Below, one piece after another: positions 1 through 9,380 of a stretch of 63,600 bases of DNA (its first letter is position 1; each line of letters starts with the position of its first letter). Below the pieces are notes generated by a model that was given only the letters and a program-made list of their open reading frames with translations, was not told the origin of the DNA and searched no databases. Location: contig MGTU01000002.1 of NCBI GenBank assembly GCA_001799615.1, forward strand, positions 1-63,600, in the 5' to 3' direction. This DNA is from Elusimicrobia bacterium GWA2_61_42. GTDB taxonomy: Bacteria > Elusimicrobiota > Elusimicrobia > Elusimicrobiales > UBA9959. Position numbers and translations under genes: made by a program.

Positions 1-2
1 TG

Positions 3-827
<825 letters not shown>

Positions 828-885
828 AACGCGGTTTTTCGCCGCAGACCGAAAGGCCCATGAGATAAGGGGTCTTTAGTACCTA

Positions 886-912
886 TTGCGCCGCGCGCAA
901 CGCGGGTATAAT
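886..912 (+). promoter_or_regulatory. Probable sigma-70 promoter of the S41 peptidase operon
   Basis: TATAAT lies at 907-912 with a weak TTGCGC at 886-891, 15 bp apart. Transcription would begin near 919, giving a leader of about 40 nt that ends in the purine-rich GGGAGAA ahead of the ATG at 962. Confidence 0.5.
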
Positions 913-961
913 TATAAGACGTGAAAACCAAAGCTTGCCGTACAGCAGGGAGAACCACCAT

Positions 962-2764
962 ATGAAATACCCCGTAAAAGGTCTGCTAACCTATTTCTGC
1001 GGCCTTATCCTTTTAGCCGGCCAGGTCTCGGCCGCCTCCATCGACGAACTGGAAGCGCTGTCGGCCGCCGCGCCCGGCGAATACGGCAGGGTTTTCGACA
1101 AGAATTTGGCTTCCGCCACTACCGGCGCCGCCGCAGGCCTTACCCAGCGGCAGCTCAAGCAGCTGATGCTGCAGGACCTGGACTCGGTAAGGAACATGAT
1201 AGCCGCCCGCTACGCGCCGGCCGGCTGGAAACAGGAACAGTTCGGCTGGGACCTGGACGCCGAGATCCAAAAAGCCAAGGACCAGGTGAACGCTTCCGAC
1301 TCTTTCGGCGTAAAAGACTACCAGCAGACGCTGAAGACGCTGTTGAATTCCATGCGGGACTACCACGTTTCCGTCTCGTTCTATTCCACCGAATACTCCG
1401 CCCTGCCCATCGGCGTGATAGAGGCCGGCGGCCGGTATTTCATTTCCTCCATAGGCCGCAAGACCCTGCCGGAAAGCGTCTTCCCTTTCAAGATCGGCGA
1501 CGAACTGACCTCTTTCGACGGCAAGCCCGTGGCCGAGGCGGTAGCGGAGCTTAAGAAGAAAGCCGGCATGGACAACGTGGCGCATACCGACGAAGCCATG
1601 GCGCTGATGATGTCTTTGACCTTCCGCGGCGGCATGCTGGGGGATACCGTGCCCCAGGGCCCGGTGGTCATCGGCATAAAGCCCGCCGGGGCCGCGGAAT
1701 CCGTCCCCTTCCAGCTGAACTGGATCCACGCGCCCGAGCAGATAGCCCCGCAGCCCTTCGTTACCAAGCGCATGGGCCCCAAGCTCCCCATGTCCTGGCT
1801 GGGCATGATGCTGCTGCAGACCCCTTACGCCGCCGCCGGCGCGCAGGCTTCCTACGCCCTGGGCCACAAGGACGGGTTCCTGCCCGACTTCGGCGAGAAG
1901 ACCTGGGAAGCCCCGGCCGACAACGCTTTCAGGGCTTACGTATATAAGTCGCCGGCCAGCGGCAGAAGCGTGGGCTTTGTGCGCATTCCCACCTACCTCG
2001 TCGACAACCCGTCCAAGCTGGTAAAGGACTTCGCCGCCCTGATCCCCGAATTCAACAGCCGCGCCGACGCGCTGGTCATAGACCAGACCAACAACCCCGG
2101 CGGCATAGTGTTCTACCTGTACGCGCTGGCCTCCATGCTGACCGACGCCCCGCTTACCCTGCCCAGGCATTACATCTCGCTGACGCAGGCCGACATAGCC
2201 GAATCGGTGGACTTCATAAAAGAAACGGCCGGGGCCAAGACCGACGCGGACGCCAAAGAACTGCTGGGCCCCGACCTCGCCGGCTGCCCCGTGAACCTGG
2301 AACTCCTGAACAACTGGATAGCTTTCCACACCGAGGTCATAAAGCAGTGGAGCTCCGGCAAAACCATTACCAGCCCGCTGCCGGTGTTCGGCATGGCCGC
2401 CGTTAAGCCCGACGCGGCCGTGCGGTACGTCAAGCCCATCATGATCCTGACCAACCCGCTGGACTTCTCCGGGGGGGACTTCTTCCCGGCCATCATGCAG
2501 GACAACAAGCGCGCCGTAGTGTTCGGCGAGCGCACCGCCGGGGCCGGCGGCGTGGTAAAGGATTACAAACGCGAGAACAACCTGCTGGGCGTGGAGGCTA
2601 TAAAGCTTACGGCCACCATCGCCGAGCGGCCCAACGGCCAGCCCATAGAGAACCTGGGTGTAACGCCCGACATCCCTTACGTAGTGACACCCGCCGACGT
2701 GCAGGGCGGCTACGCGCCCTACCTTAAAGCGGTGGACGCGGCCGTAGCGGGGCTGCTGAGATGA
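962..2764 (+). CDS. Secreted S41-family (tail-specific protease-like) peptidase
   Basis: 600-residue exported protein; the first 24 residues (MKYPVKGLLTYFCGLILLAG...) form a Sec signal peptide. The ATG at 962 is preferred over the upstream TTG at 935 because GGGAGAA sits about 8 nt before it and the signal peptide starts there. The central part resembles a PDZ-like region (ISSIGRKTLPESVFPFKIGDEL), followed by an S41 core with ALVIDQTNNPGG, the candidate nucleophile segment LDFSGGDFFPAIMQDNKRAVV and GERTAGAGG. The position where CtpA/Prc have their catalytic Lys appears to be Ala, so a tricorn/IRBP-like catalytic arrangement, or loss of activity, is possible. Its stop overlaps the next start (ATGA), so the two genes are translationally coupled. 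The substrate is unknown; it presumably acts in the periplasm. Confidence 0.8.
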   Translation: MKYPVKGLLTYFCGLILLAGQVSAASIDELEALSAAAPGEYGRVFDKNLASATTGAAAGLTQRQLKQLMLQDLDSVRNMIAARYAPAGWKQEQFGWDLDAEIQKAKDQVNASDSFGVKDYQQTLKTLLNSMRDYHVSVSFYSTEYSALPIGVIEAGGRYFISSIGRKTLPESVFPFKIGDELTSFDGKPVAEAVAELKKKAGMDNVAHTDEAMALMMSLTFRGGMLGDTVPQGPVVIGIKPAGAAESVPFQLNWIHAPEQIAPQPFVTKRMGPKLPMSWLGMMLLQTPYAAAGAQASYALGHKDGFLPDFGEKTWEAPADNAFRAYVYKSPASGRSVGFVRIPTYLVDNPSKLVKDFAALIPEFNSRADALVIDQTNNPGGIVFYLYALASMLTDAPLTLPRHYISLTQADIAESVDFIKETAGAKTDADAKELLGPDLAGCPVNLELLNNWIAFHTEVIKQWSSGKTITSPLPVFGMAAVKPDAAVRYVKPIMILTNPLDFSGGDFFPAIMQDNKRAVVFGERTAGAGGVVKDYKRENNLLGVEAIKLTATIAERPNGQPIENLGVTPDIPYVVTPADVQGGYAPYLKAVDAAVAGLLR

Positions 2765-3750
2765 TAAAAAAGAACCTGCTGACGCTGACCGCGGCCCTGT
2801 CCCTTACCCCCGGCGCTTTCGCCCTGGACGGCGCTTCCGTTTTCGGCAGGTCGCCTGACCTGGCCGCTTTCGCCCAAAGCCGGGAATTGCCGGCCGTCAT
2901 CCCCGTACCGGCCGCCCCCGAGCAGGCCGCCCCCGGCTTCTGCATCTTTAACGGGCAGAGCGGCGCCGCCGCCGATCAAGCCGCCTTTGCCGCCGCGGTC
3001 GCCGGCAGCGACCTGGTCTGCGTCGGGGAAAGCCACGACCAGGCCAACGACCACCTGGCCCAGCTGGCAGCGCTTAAAGCCCTTTACGCCGCCCGCGGAC
3101 AGAAAGTGGGCGTCGGCTTCGAGATGCTGAACATGACCCTGCAGCCGGTGCTGGAGGACTACGCCGCCGGCAGGCTCACCGAAGCGGAATTCCTGCTGAA
3201 AGCGGACTGGCAGAAGGAATGGGGGTTCGACTTCAACCTCTACAAACCCATCTTCGACTTTATCCGCGAAAAGAAACTGAAGGCCATCGCCCTTAACCTG
3301 CCCAAAAAGGTAGTGTCGAAAATAGCCAGGGTCGGCCTGGCCGGGCTTTCGCCCGAAGAGGCCAAGTACCTGCCCGCCAACCTGCAGGTAACGGCCAACG
3401 AGCGCTACATCGCCTACATCCACCAGTCCTTCGACGGGCAGATGGCGGACATGTTCAAGTTCGAGAACTACCTGGCCGCCATGTCGGCCTGGAACGAAGC
3501 CATGGGCGCGCGCCTCGCCGATTTCATCAACGCCAATCCCGGCTACGCCGCCCTGGCGGTGGCCGGCACCGGCCACATGATCTACAACGCTGGCATCCCC
3601 GCCTCGTTCAGCGCCCGGGCGGCCGGCGCGCGCGTAACCTCTTACTTCACGCAGGGCGCTGCCGCCTGTCCCGAAGTTTTCCCGGCGGCCGACAAAGACC
3701 TCGGGGACTACGTCTGGTACGTGCGGCACACCGGCGAACCGGAGAACTAA
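2761..3750 (+). CDS. ChaN-like (haem-binding uptake / DUF399) exported protein
   Basis: 329 aa with a short N-terminal signal peptide (MIKKNLLTLTAALSLTPGAFA). The ChaN/Tiki-type fold is recognisable from VCVGESHDQANDHLAQL near residue 85, GFEMLNMTLQPVLEDYAAG, DWQKEWGFDFNLYKPIFDFIRE, an H-x-G-x-M pattern (AVAGTGHMIYNAGIP) near the end, and the QSFDGQMADMFKFENYLAAMSAW helix. In this family conserved His and Glu residues bind haem or metal ions and some members act as metal-dependent proteases. The gene overlaps the S41 peptidase by 4 nt, so the pair probably works on the same exported substrate or cofactor; that link is inferred from position only. Confidence 0.8.
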   Translation: MIKKNLLTLTAALSLTPGAFALDGASVFGRSPDLAAFAQSRELPAVIPVPAAPEQAAPGFCIFNGQSGAAADQAAFAAAVAGSDLVCVGESHDQANDHLAQLAALKALYAARGQKVGVGFEMLNMTLQPVLEDYAAGRLTEAEFLLKADWQKEWGFDFNLYKPIFDFIREKKLKAIALNLPKKVVSKIARVGLAGLSPEEAKYLPANLQVTANERYIAYIHQSFDGQMADMFKFENYLAAMSAWNEAMGARLADFINANPGYAALAVAGTGHMIYNAGIPASFSARAAGARVTSYFTQGAAACPEVFPAADKDLGDYVWYVRHTGEPEN

Positions 3751-3797
3751 AACCCGGCGCTCCGGACCGCGCACGCGGCAAGCACGCTTTAACTACA

Positions 3798-5600
3798 ATG
3801 GCCATACTCCTCAGCTGTCAGAATCTTTCCAAGAGTTTCGGTTCCCGCCCTTTGTTCGAGGGCCTTTCCTTCGGCCTCTCCGACGGCGAGCGCACCGGCC
3901 TCATCGGCCCCAACGGGACCGGCAAATCCACGCTGCTTAAAATACTGGCCGGGGCCGAAACCCAGGACTCCGGCGCGGTCACGCCCAGGCGCGGCCTGCG
4001 GCTGGGCTACCTGGCCCAGCAGGACCGCTTTACCGACGCCCCGGACGGCTGGACCGTGAGCGACGAGCTTTTGAAAGCCCTGGAAGGCCTGGGGCTGGAA
4101 GATTATGAAATAGACCGGCGCGCCGCGGACGGGCTGACCGCGGCCGGCTTTACGGACCCCTCCCAGCAGGTGAACGTGCTGTCCGGCGGCTGGCGCAAGC
4201 GCCTGGCCATCCTGGCGCAGAGCCTGCGCCAGCCCGACCTGCTGCTGCTGGACGAACCGACCAACCACCTGGACATCGAAGGCGTGCTGTGGCTGGAGAA
4301 TTTCATCGCCGAGTTCAGGTTCCCTTTCCTGGTGGTCACGCACGACCGCCGCTTCCTGGAGCGCGTCACCAACCGCGTGATAGAGCTGAACAAGCGCTAC
4401 CCCGAAGGCTACTTCAGCAGCGTCGGCAACTACAGCAAGTTCCTGGAGAACCGCGAAGCCTTCTTCGACGCCCAGGCCTCGCGCGAGGACTCTTTGCGCA
4501 ACGTGGTCCGCACGGAAATAGCCTGGCTGCGCCGCGGCGCGCGGGCCCGCATGACCAAGCAGAAAGCCCACATAGACAGGGCGGGGGGGCTGATCCAGGA
4601 GCTTTCCGAGCTGGAGTACCACAACGCCCAGAACCGCACCGCGGGCATAGATTTCACCGCCGGGGACCGCCAGGCCAACCGCCTTATCCACGCCGTAAAG
4701 ATAGAAAAGACCCTGGGCGGCCGCAGGCTGTTCGGCCCGCTGGACCTGACCCTGGGACCGGGGGAAAAGCTGGGACTGCTGGGCGGCAACGGCTCGGGCA
4801 AGACCACGCTGCTCAGGATACTGGCCGGCCAGCTGGAACCCGACGCCGGCACCCTGAAACAGGCCCAGGACCTGCGCGTGGCCGTGTTCGACCAGCACCG
4901 CGCGAAGCTTAACCTGGACCATACTCTCAAGCACGCCCTGTGCGGCCACGGCGAGCACGTCTTTTACAAAGGCAACCCCATCCACGTGAAAGCCTGGGCC
5001 ACGCGTTTCCTTTTCCGCGCGGAACAGCTGGAAATGCCACTGCGCCTGCTTTCCGGCGGCGAGCAGGCCCGCGTGCTGATAGCCGGCTTCATGCTGGAGC
5101 CCGCCGACGTGCTGCTGCTGGACGAGCCCACCAACGATCTGGACCTCCAGTCGCTGGAAGTGCTGGAGAACAGCATGCAGGAATTCCCCGGCGCGCTGGT
5201 GCTGGTGACGCATGACCGCTACCTGCTGGAGCGCGTCAGCCGCCGCCTGCTGGCGCTGGACGGCAAGGGCAACGCCCGCTTTTTCGCCGACCTGTCGCAG
5301 TGGGAGAACTGGATAGCCGAGACCGACCCCGTGCCGGCCCCGCCCAAGCCGGAACCCGCCCCGCTGGGGCCCTCGGCCAGGGAAACCCGGGAGCTGAAAG
5401 CCGCCGTACGCAGGCTGGAGTCGGAAATGCATACCGCGGAAGCGCAGGCGGCCAAAGTCCGCAAGACCCTTGAGGACCCGGCCATAGCCACCGACTCTGG
5501 GGAACTGGCGGCGCGCCAGCAGAAACTGGAGGCCGCCCTGGCCAAAGTGGACGAACTCTTCGCGCGCTGGTCCGAACTCCATGAAAAGGCGGAAAATTAA
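3798..5600 (+). CDS. ABC-F family ATPase (Uup/EttA type)
   Basis: 600 aa, cytoplasmic, with two complete ABC nucleotide-binding domains and no membrane segments. Domain 1 has Walker A GPNGTGKST, signature LSGGWRKR and Walker B LLLLDEPTNHLD; domain 2 has GGNGSGKTT, LSGGEQAR and LLLDEPTNDLD. The roughly 80-residue linker after domain 1 (EIAWLRRGARARMTKQKAH) is the arginine-rich ABC-F arm that contacts the ribosomal E site. The C-terminal 90 residues form a charged coiled coil (RETRELKAAVRRLESEMHTA), as in Uup. ABC-F proteins rescue or gate translating ribosomes; antibiotic protection is possible but not indicated. No ribosome-binding site is obvious ahead of the ATG at 3798. Confidence 0.92.
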   Translation: MAILLSCQNLSKSFGSRPLFEGLSFGLSDGERTGLIGPNGTGKSTLLKILAGAETQDSGAVTPRRGLRLGYLAQQDRFTDAPDGWTVSDELLKALEGLGLEDYEIDRRAADGLTAAGFTDPSQQVNVLSGGWRKRLAILAQSLRQPDLLLLDEPTNHLDIEGVLWLENFIAEFRFPFLVVTHDRRFLERVTNRVIELNKRYPEGYFSSVGNYSKFLENREAFFDAQASREDSLRNVVRTEIAWLRRGARARMTKQKAHIDRAGGLIQELSELEYHNAQNRTAGIDFTAGDRQANRLIHAVKIEKTLGGRRLFGPLDLTLGPGEKLGLLGGNGSGKTTLLRILAGQLEPDAGTLKQAQDLRVAVFDQHRAKLNLDHTLKHALCGHGEHVFYKGNPIHVKAWATRFLFRAEQLEMPLRLLSGGEQARVLIAGFMLEPADVLLLDEPTNDLDLQSLEVLENSMQEFPGALVLVTHDRYLLERVSRRLLALDGKGNARFFADLSQWENWIAETDPVPAPPKPEPAPLGPSARETRELKAAVRRLESEMHTAEAQAAKVRKTLEDPAIATDSGELAARQQKLEAALAKVDELFARWSELHEKAEN

Positions 5601-5618
5601 ATTCCGCAATTTTGGGTC

Positions 5619-5646
5619 TTGACAGCCGTAAAATTTCTGCTAGAAT
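5619..5646 (+). promoter_or_regulatory. Strong sigma-70 promoter in front of a short hairpin
   Basis: A perfect TTGACA at 5619-5624, a 16-bp spacer and TAGAAT at 5641-5646. The predicted start near 5652 falls directly before the hairpin and T-tract at 5653-5698, so most transcripts would be under 50 nt unless they read through into the metallopeptidase gene at 5747. Confidence 0.7.
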
Positions 5647-5652
5647 ATTGTT

Positions 5653-5698
5653 GAGCCTGCGGCCCTTATCAAACGGGACTTCGCAGGCTCTTTCTTTT
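5653..5698 (+). terminator. Hairpin with T-tract: terminator, attenuator or tiny RNA
   Basis: GAGCCTGCG (5653-5661) pairs perfectly with CGCAGGCTC (5682-5690), a CCC/GGG pairing is possible inside the loop, and TTTCTTTT follows directly. It lies about 50 nt after the ABC-F stop, so it could be that gene's terminator. A consensus promoter sits immediately upstream, which would be odd for a terminator alone; an attenuator or a very short RNA is an equal possibility. Confidence 0.65.
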
Positions 5699-5731
5699 GC
5701 CTCCTTAAAACTCCGCTAATAATTCCCATTT

Positions 5732-5739
5732 GTTATAAT
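5732..5739 (+). promoter_or_regulatory. Extended -10 promoter for a leaderless mRNA
   Basis: TG at 5732 followed by N and TATAAT at 5734-5739. The ATG at 5747 begins 8 nt after the last base of the box, where the transcript itself should start. No ribosome-binding site is present. Confidence 0.6.
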
Positions 5740-5746
5740 TTAAGCG

Positions 5747-6232
5747 ATGCCCATAAACGCCATCTGCCGGGACGTGCGCCTTTTCCTCAGGGGCCTCGCC
5801 GGCGACCTGCCGGAGCTTTTCCCGGCTCCGCGCCTGAGATACCGCCGCTTGCCCGCGCGCCGCGCCGCCCCTTCGGCGGCCGAGACCGCCGCCCGCAAAG
5901 CAGCGAGGGGGATCATAGGGGGGAGGGTCAAGTACTGGGCCGCCGCGATGGGCCTGGATTATAAGCGGATCGCCATAAAAGACCAGCGCACCCTATGGGG
6001 CAGCTGCTCCGGCAGAAAGAACCTTAATTTCAACTGGCGCCTGGCCGCCGCGCCGCCGGAAGTGCTGGACTACGTGGTGATCCACGAGCTTTGCCACCTG
6101 CGCGAGATGAACCATTCCAAAAACTTCTGGGCCCTGGTAGAGGCGCGCTGCCCCGATTATGCCGCCCGCCGCCGCTGGCTCCGGGACAACTGCGCCGCGC
6201 TCAGGGACCCTTTGGCCGGATCCGTCAATTAA
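5747..6232 (+). CDS. YgjP-type (M48-like, DUF45) zinc metallopeptidase
   Basis: 161 aa. The diagnostic block is VVIHELCHLREMNHSKNFW: HELCH (residues 113-117) supplies two zinc-binding His and the catalytic Glu, and the His of NHS is the usual third ligand in the YgjP/WLM group. Upstream, the TLWGSC block with a following NFNWRL is also family-typical. At 161 aa it is shorter than E. coli YgjP (about 167 to 240 aa in relatives), mainly at the N-terminus. No signal peptide or membrane segment is seen, so it is cytoplasmic. The function of the family is poorly known. Its mRNA looks leaderless (box at 5734-5739). The MoaD/ThiS-like gene starts 6 nt after its stop. Confidence 0.85.
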   Translation: MPINAICRDVRLFLRGLAGDLPELFPAPRLRYRRLPARRAAPSAAETAARKAARGIIGGRVKYWAAAMGLDYKRIAIKDQRTLWGSCSGRKNLNFNWRLAAAPPEVLDYVVIHELCHLREMNHSKNFWALVEARCPDYAARRRWLRDNCAALRDPLAGSVN

Positions 6233-6237
6233 AGGGT

Positions 6238-6441
6238 ATGGCTTTGCTGTTCTTTAACGACAAGCCGGTGGAAGCCCCGGCCGGAACTACGGTGAAAGAG
6301 CTGCTGAAGCTCCAGGGCCGGAACCCGGAGCTGGTCGTAGTTACGGTAGACGAAAAGTTCGTGCCCAGGGCGGAGTACAAGACGCTGGCGCCGCCCGAAG
6401 GGGCTTGCGTGAAGGTCAGGGAACTGCAGAACGGGGGATGA
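6238..6441 (+). CDS. MoaD/ThiS-like sulfur-carrier protein with C-terminal Gly-Gly
   Basis: 67 aa, starting at the ATG at 6238 behind AAAGGG. It has the beta-grasp pattern of ThiS/MoaD: FFNDKPVEAPAGTTVKELL, then VVVTVDEKFVPRAEY, then GACVKVRELQ, and it ends exactly in Gly-Gly, the tail that is adenylated and thiocarboxylated in sulfur carriers. It lies 1 nt before the oxidoreductase gene. Because that enzyme needs a tungsto- or molybdopterin, whose dithiolene sulfurs come from MoaD, a role in pterin cofactor sulfuration is a natural inference; a ThiS role in thiamine synthesis cannot be excluded because no thi or moa partner is in the window. Confidence 0.78.
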   Translation: MALLFFNDKPVEAPAGTTVKELLKLQGRNPELVVVTVDEKFVPRAEYKTLAPPEGACVKVRELQNGG

Positions 6442-6442
6442 T

Positions 6443-8332
6443 ATGGATAAACATTTAAAAGTACTTCATATAGACGCGGCTTCGGCCTTCTACCGCGTAG
6501 AGCGCTTCCCCATAGGGCCGTTCTGGGGTCCGGTGGACCTGGGCCTGCACCTGACCGGCCGCGAAGCCGGGCGCCAGGGTGTGCTGAATTTCGGCACCGG
6601 CCTGCTGGCCGGCTCCATCCTGCCCGGTTCCAACCGCCTCATTTTCACCGGGCATTCGCCTTGCTGGGGCGGCTTCTACGTTTCCGCCATGGGCGGCGCC
6701 GGCCTCATCTTCGACGACCTGGGCATAAACATGGTCTCGCTGCGCGGCAAAGCCCAGTCGCCTTCCGTGCTGGTGCTCAACCGCGAACACGGCGAAGAAG
6801 TGCAGGTACAGGTAGTGCCCGTGGACGCCGCCAGCATCTGGCAGGAAGGCCGCGGCGGCGTCTACTCAATGATGGACCACGTCTTCGGGCGCTGGGCGAA
6901 GGACTATACACAGACCCCGCGCGTGCTGGCCGTCGGCCCCGCGGCGGCGGAGACCGACTTCGGCGCCATAGCCTCCGCCCCCTACCAGGACGGCAAGAGC
7001 ACCCACGCCGACTGCTGGGCCGGGCGCGGCGGCTTTGGCAGCAAGCTGTACCGGGAGCACAATATCTGCGCCGTCATCTACGGCGGCACCTGCCTCGACG
7101 AGGATTTCCGCGACCGCACCGTGGCCGACGAGTGGTTCAAGCTGCGCTACCAGAAGCAGCTCGCCGCCAAGGATTTCGAGGCCACCGCCAAGTACCGCTT
7201 CGACCCCAAGTTCAACACCGGCGGCACCTTCGGCGTGAACTACTCCACGCTGGGCGGCCGCCTGATGGCCTTCAATTACAAGAGCGTGCTGTGGACCGAG
7301 GAACAGCGCACCGCGCTCAACAAGCGCTGCGTCACCGACCATTACCTCAAGCAGTTCAACGAGGAGACCATAGTCCCCAAGCAGCAGCGCACCTGCGGCG
7401 AACCCTGCGCGGCCGTCTGCAAGAAGCTCAACAAGGAATTCAAAAAAGATTACGAGCCGTACCAGACCATGGGGCCGCTGTGCGGCGTGTTCGACCAGCG
7501 CGCGGCCGAGCGCCTGAACGGCCGCGCCGACGCCGCCGGCTTCGACGCCATCTCGGTAGGCGGCGTGCTGGCCTGGCTGATGGAATGCCTGCACGAGGGC
7601 CTGCTCAAGCCCGAGGACCTCGGCGTAAGCTCCGTCCCGCATTGGGAAACTGAAAAATTCGACATAGTGGCCGACTCGGCCCATAACGCCGACCTCGGCA
7701 TAGCGCTGATAGAAGCCGTGTTGAAGAAGGACGGCGGAATAGACCTGTCGCTGGGCGCGCGCAAGCTGGCCCGCCGGCTGTCCCGCGAAAAAAGCCCGGA
7801 GATAGGCAAGCGCCTGGTCTTCCTGGCCAACGCCCGCAACGGCTGGATGGTGCCCAACCAGTACTGGAACGCCGGGGCCATGAGCCCCATGGCCATCATG
7901 GGCAAATACTACATGTACTACGGTTTCGACTTTGTGCCGCCGCGCGAACTGGGCCGCCTCAACGCCAACCGCCTGATCCAGGAATTGGTGATAGACGACC
8001 TGGGCATCTGCCGCTTTCACCGCGGCTGGGCCGAGGAGATGGCCCCCGAGATCGTGGAGCATTTGTGGGGAAACTCCGCCCGCTTCCTCGAGGTGATCAA
8101 GGCCACCGCCGGCCGCCTCAACAGCCGCAACGTGGCCGTGTTCTGGGAATCCGAGCGGAACATGGATTACGTGATGAGCTTCCTCAAGCGCAAGCGCGAC
8201 GTGGAAGGCGACAAGAACCCGGAGTTGGACAAGTGGATCAAGGCCTTCGAGGCCGACAAGCGCGGCGCCGCGCTGGACTTCTGGTTCGAGATCCGCAAAG
8301 GCATCTCCGAAACTCTCACCACCCTGGCTTAA
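6443..8332 (+). CDS. Tungsten-type aldehyde:ferredoxin oxidoreductase family enzyme
   Basis: 629 aa, cytoplasmic. Members oxidise aldehydes to acids with ferredoxin as acceptor, using a bis-pterin tungsten site and one [4Fe-4S] cluster. The N-terminal pterin domain is recognisable (TGREAGRQGVLNFGTGLLAG, FTGHSPCWGGFYVSAMGG, CWAGRGGFGS). Cluster ligands appear to be Cys318, Cys322 and Cys326 (RTCGEPCAAVCKK) and Cys523 (DDLGICRFH). The first pair is separated by three residues rather than the two usual in the family. The C-terminal part (NARNGWMVPNQYWNAGAMSP) is divergent from archaeal AOR, so the substrate may differ. The sulfur-carrier gene sits directly upstream, and the following membrane-protein genes begin 55 nt later behind their own strong ribosome-binding site. 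Confidence 0.88.
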   Translation: MDKHLKVLHIDAASAFYRVERFPIGPFWGPVDLGLHLTGREAGRQGVLNFGTGLLAGSILPGSNRLIFTGHSPCWGGFYVSAMGGAGLIFDDLGINMVSLRGKAQSPSVLVLNREHGEEVQVQVVPVDAASIWQEGRGGVYSMMDHVFGRWAKDYTQTPRVLAVGPAAAETDFGAIASAPYQDGKSTHADCWAGRGGFGSKLYREHNICAVIYGGTCLDEDFRDRTVADEWFKLRYQKQLAAKDFEATAKYRFDPKFNTGGTFGVNYSTLGGRLMAFNYKSVLWTEEQRTALNKRCVTDHYLKQFNEETIVPKQQRTCGEPCAAVCKKLNKEFKKDYEPYQTMGPLCGVFDQRAAERLNGRADAAGFDAISVGGVLAWLMECLHEGLLKPEDLGVSSVPHWETEKFDIVADSAHNADLGIALIEAVLKKDGGIDLSLGARKLARRLSREKSPEIGKRLVFLANARNGWMVPNQYWNAGAMSPMAIMGKYYMYYGFDFVPPRELGRLNANRLIQELVIDDLGICRFHRGWAEEMAPEIVEHLWGNSARFLEVIKATAGRLNSRNVAVFWESERNMDYVMSFLKRKRDVEGDKNPELDKWIKAFEADKRGAALDFWFEIRKGISETLTTLA

Positions 8333-8387
8333 AGGCCGGCAGGCGCGGCGGGCAGGTCCTTAGCTGAAGAGTACCAGGGGGGGAGAA

Positions 8388-9380
8388 ATGGCAAGCAGGC
8401 AGACAAAAGAATTCTTTCAGAGCGAGGCCGCCGTTTGGCTGGCCGACGGTATAATCGAGCAAGGCACCTACGACACGCTCCGTGAAAAATACTCTTTCAC
8501 GGAGTTCGGCTTTGCCGGGATCTTGCGCTACATCGGCATCATCGGCGGGCTGCTGGCCTTCTTCGGCCTGGTGGGCGCCATTGCCGCCCTGACCGGCTCC
8601 GCCTTTGTCGGCGCGCTGGCGACGGGGGGCATAGGCTACGCCGCCGTAAAATGGGGCCTGCGCCTGACGGAAGACCTTCAGGAGCGCTACGCCACCTCTT
8701 CCAAGATCGTAGTCACGCTGGGGGTTTACCTTTTAGGGGCCTCTGTCGGCATTCTCTGCGGCACCATGGGAATGAAAGCCGGGGCGGCCATGAACGCCGC
8801 CCTCACCGTCGGCCTGCCCATCGCCTGCTACCTGGCCTACCAGAGCCGCAACGCCTACCTGCTGCTGCTGGCTTTGCTGACCCTGTTCCACTGGATAGGT
8901 TCCTGGGACGGCATGCTGGGCCGCTCCACCTACGCCTTCGGCGTGCAGGACCCGCGCCTGATGTGGCCCGTGGCCCTGGCTGCCGTGGGAATAGGCGTCT
9001 ACCATGAACAGCACCTTTACCCCGAGACCGGCCGCTTCTACAAGGTTTGGCAGGCCGTCGGGCTTATCTACTTCAACCTGTCGCTGCTTATCCTGTCCTC
9101 TTTTTCCGGCAAGGACGGCTATCCCGCGGACTGGGTGATCCTGTTCACGCTGGGCTGCATAGCGCAGATAATAGCGGCCGACCGCCTGCAGAACGGCCTC
9201 ATCCGCGGTTTCGGCGTGACTTTCCTGTGCATAAACATCTTCACCCGCTATCATGAATTGTTCTGGAAATCCATGCAGGCGGGCATTTTCCTGCTGGCCG
9301 GCGGCGCGGGCCTGCTGGCTTTCAGCGGACTCCTGTATTACTATCTTAAATACGTTTCCGTAGAAAGGAGCGCGTCATGA
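8388..9380 (+). CDS. DUF2157-like multi-pass membrane protein, copy 1
   Basis: 330 aa. A soluble N-terminus of about 45 residues (WLADGIIEQGTYDTLREKYSF) has the helix-turn pattern with which DUF2157 proteins begin, followed by roughly nine hydrophobic segments from residue 47 (YIGIIGGLLAFFGLVGAIAAL) to the end. The start has an excellent ribosome-binding site (GGGGGGAGAA). The function of the family is unknown. The next gene overlaps by 4 nt and encodes a diverged paralogue, so the two may form a heteromeric membrane complex. Confidence 0.72.
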   Translation: MASRQTKEFFQSEAAVWLADGIIEQGTYDTLREKYSFTEFGFAGILRYIGIIGGLLAFFGLVGAIAALTGSAFVGALATGGIGYAAVKWGLRLTEDLQERYATSSKIVVTLGVYLLGASVGILCGTMGMKAGAAMNAALTVGLPIACYLAYQSRNAYLLLLALLTLFHWIGSWDGMLGRSTYAFGVQDPRLMWPVALAAVGIGVYHEQHLYPETGRFYKVWQAVGLIYFNLSLLILSSFSGKDGYPADWVILFTLGCIAQIIAADRLQNGLIRGFGVTFLCINIFTRYHELFWKSMQAGIFLLAGGAGLLAFSGLLYYYLKYVSVERSAS

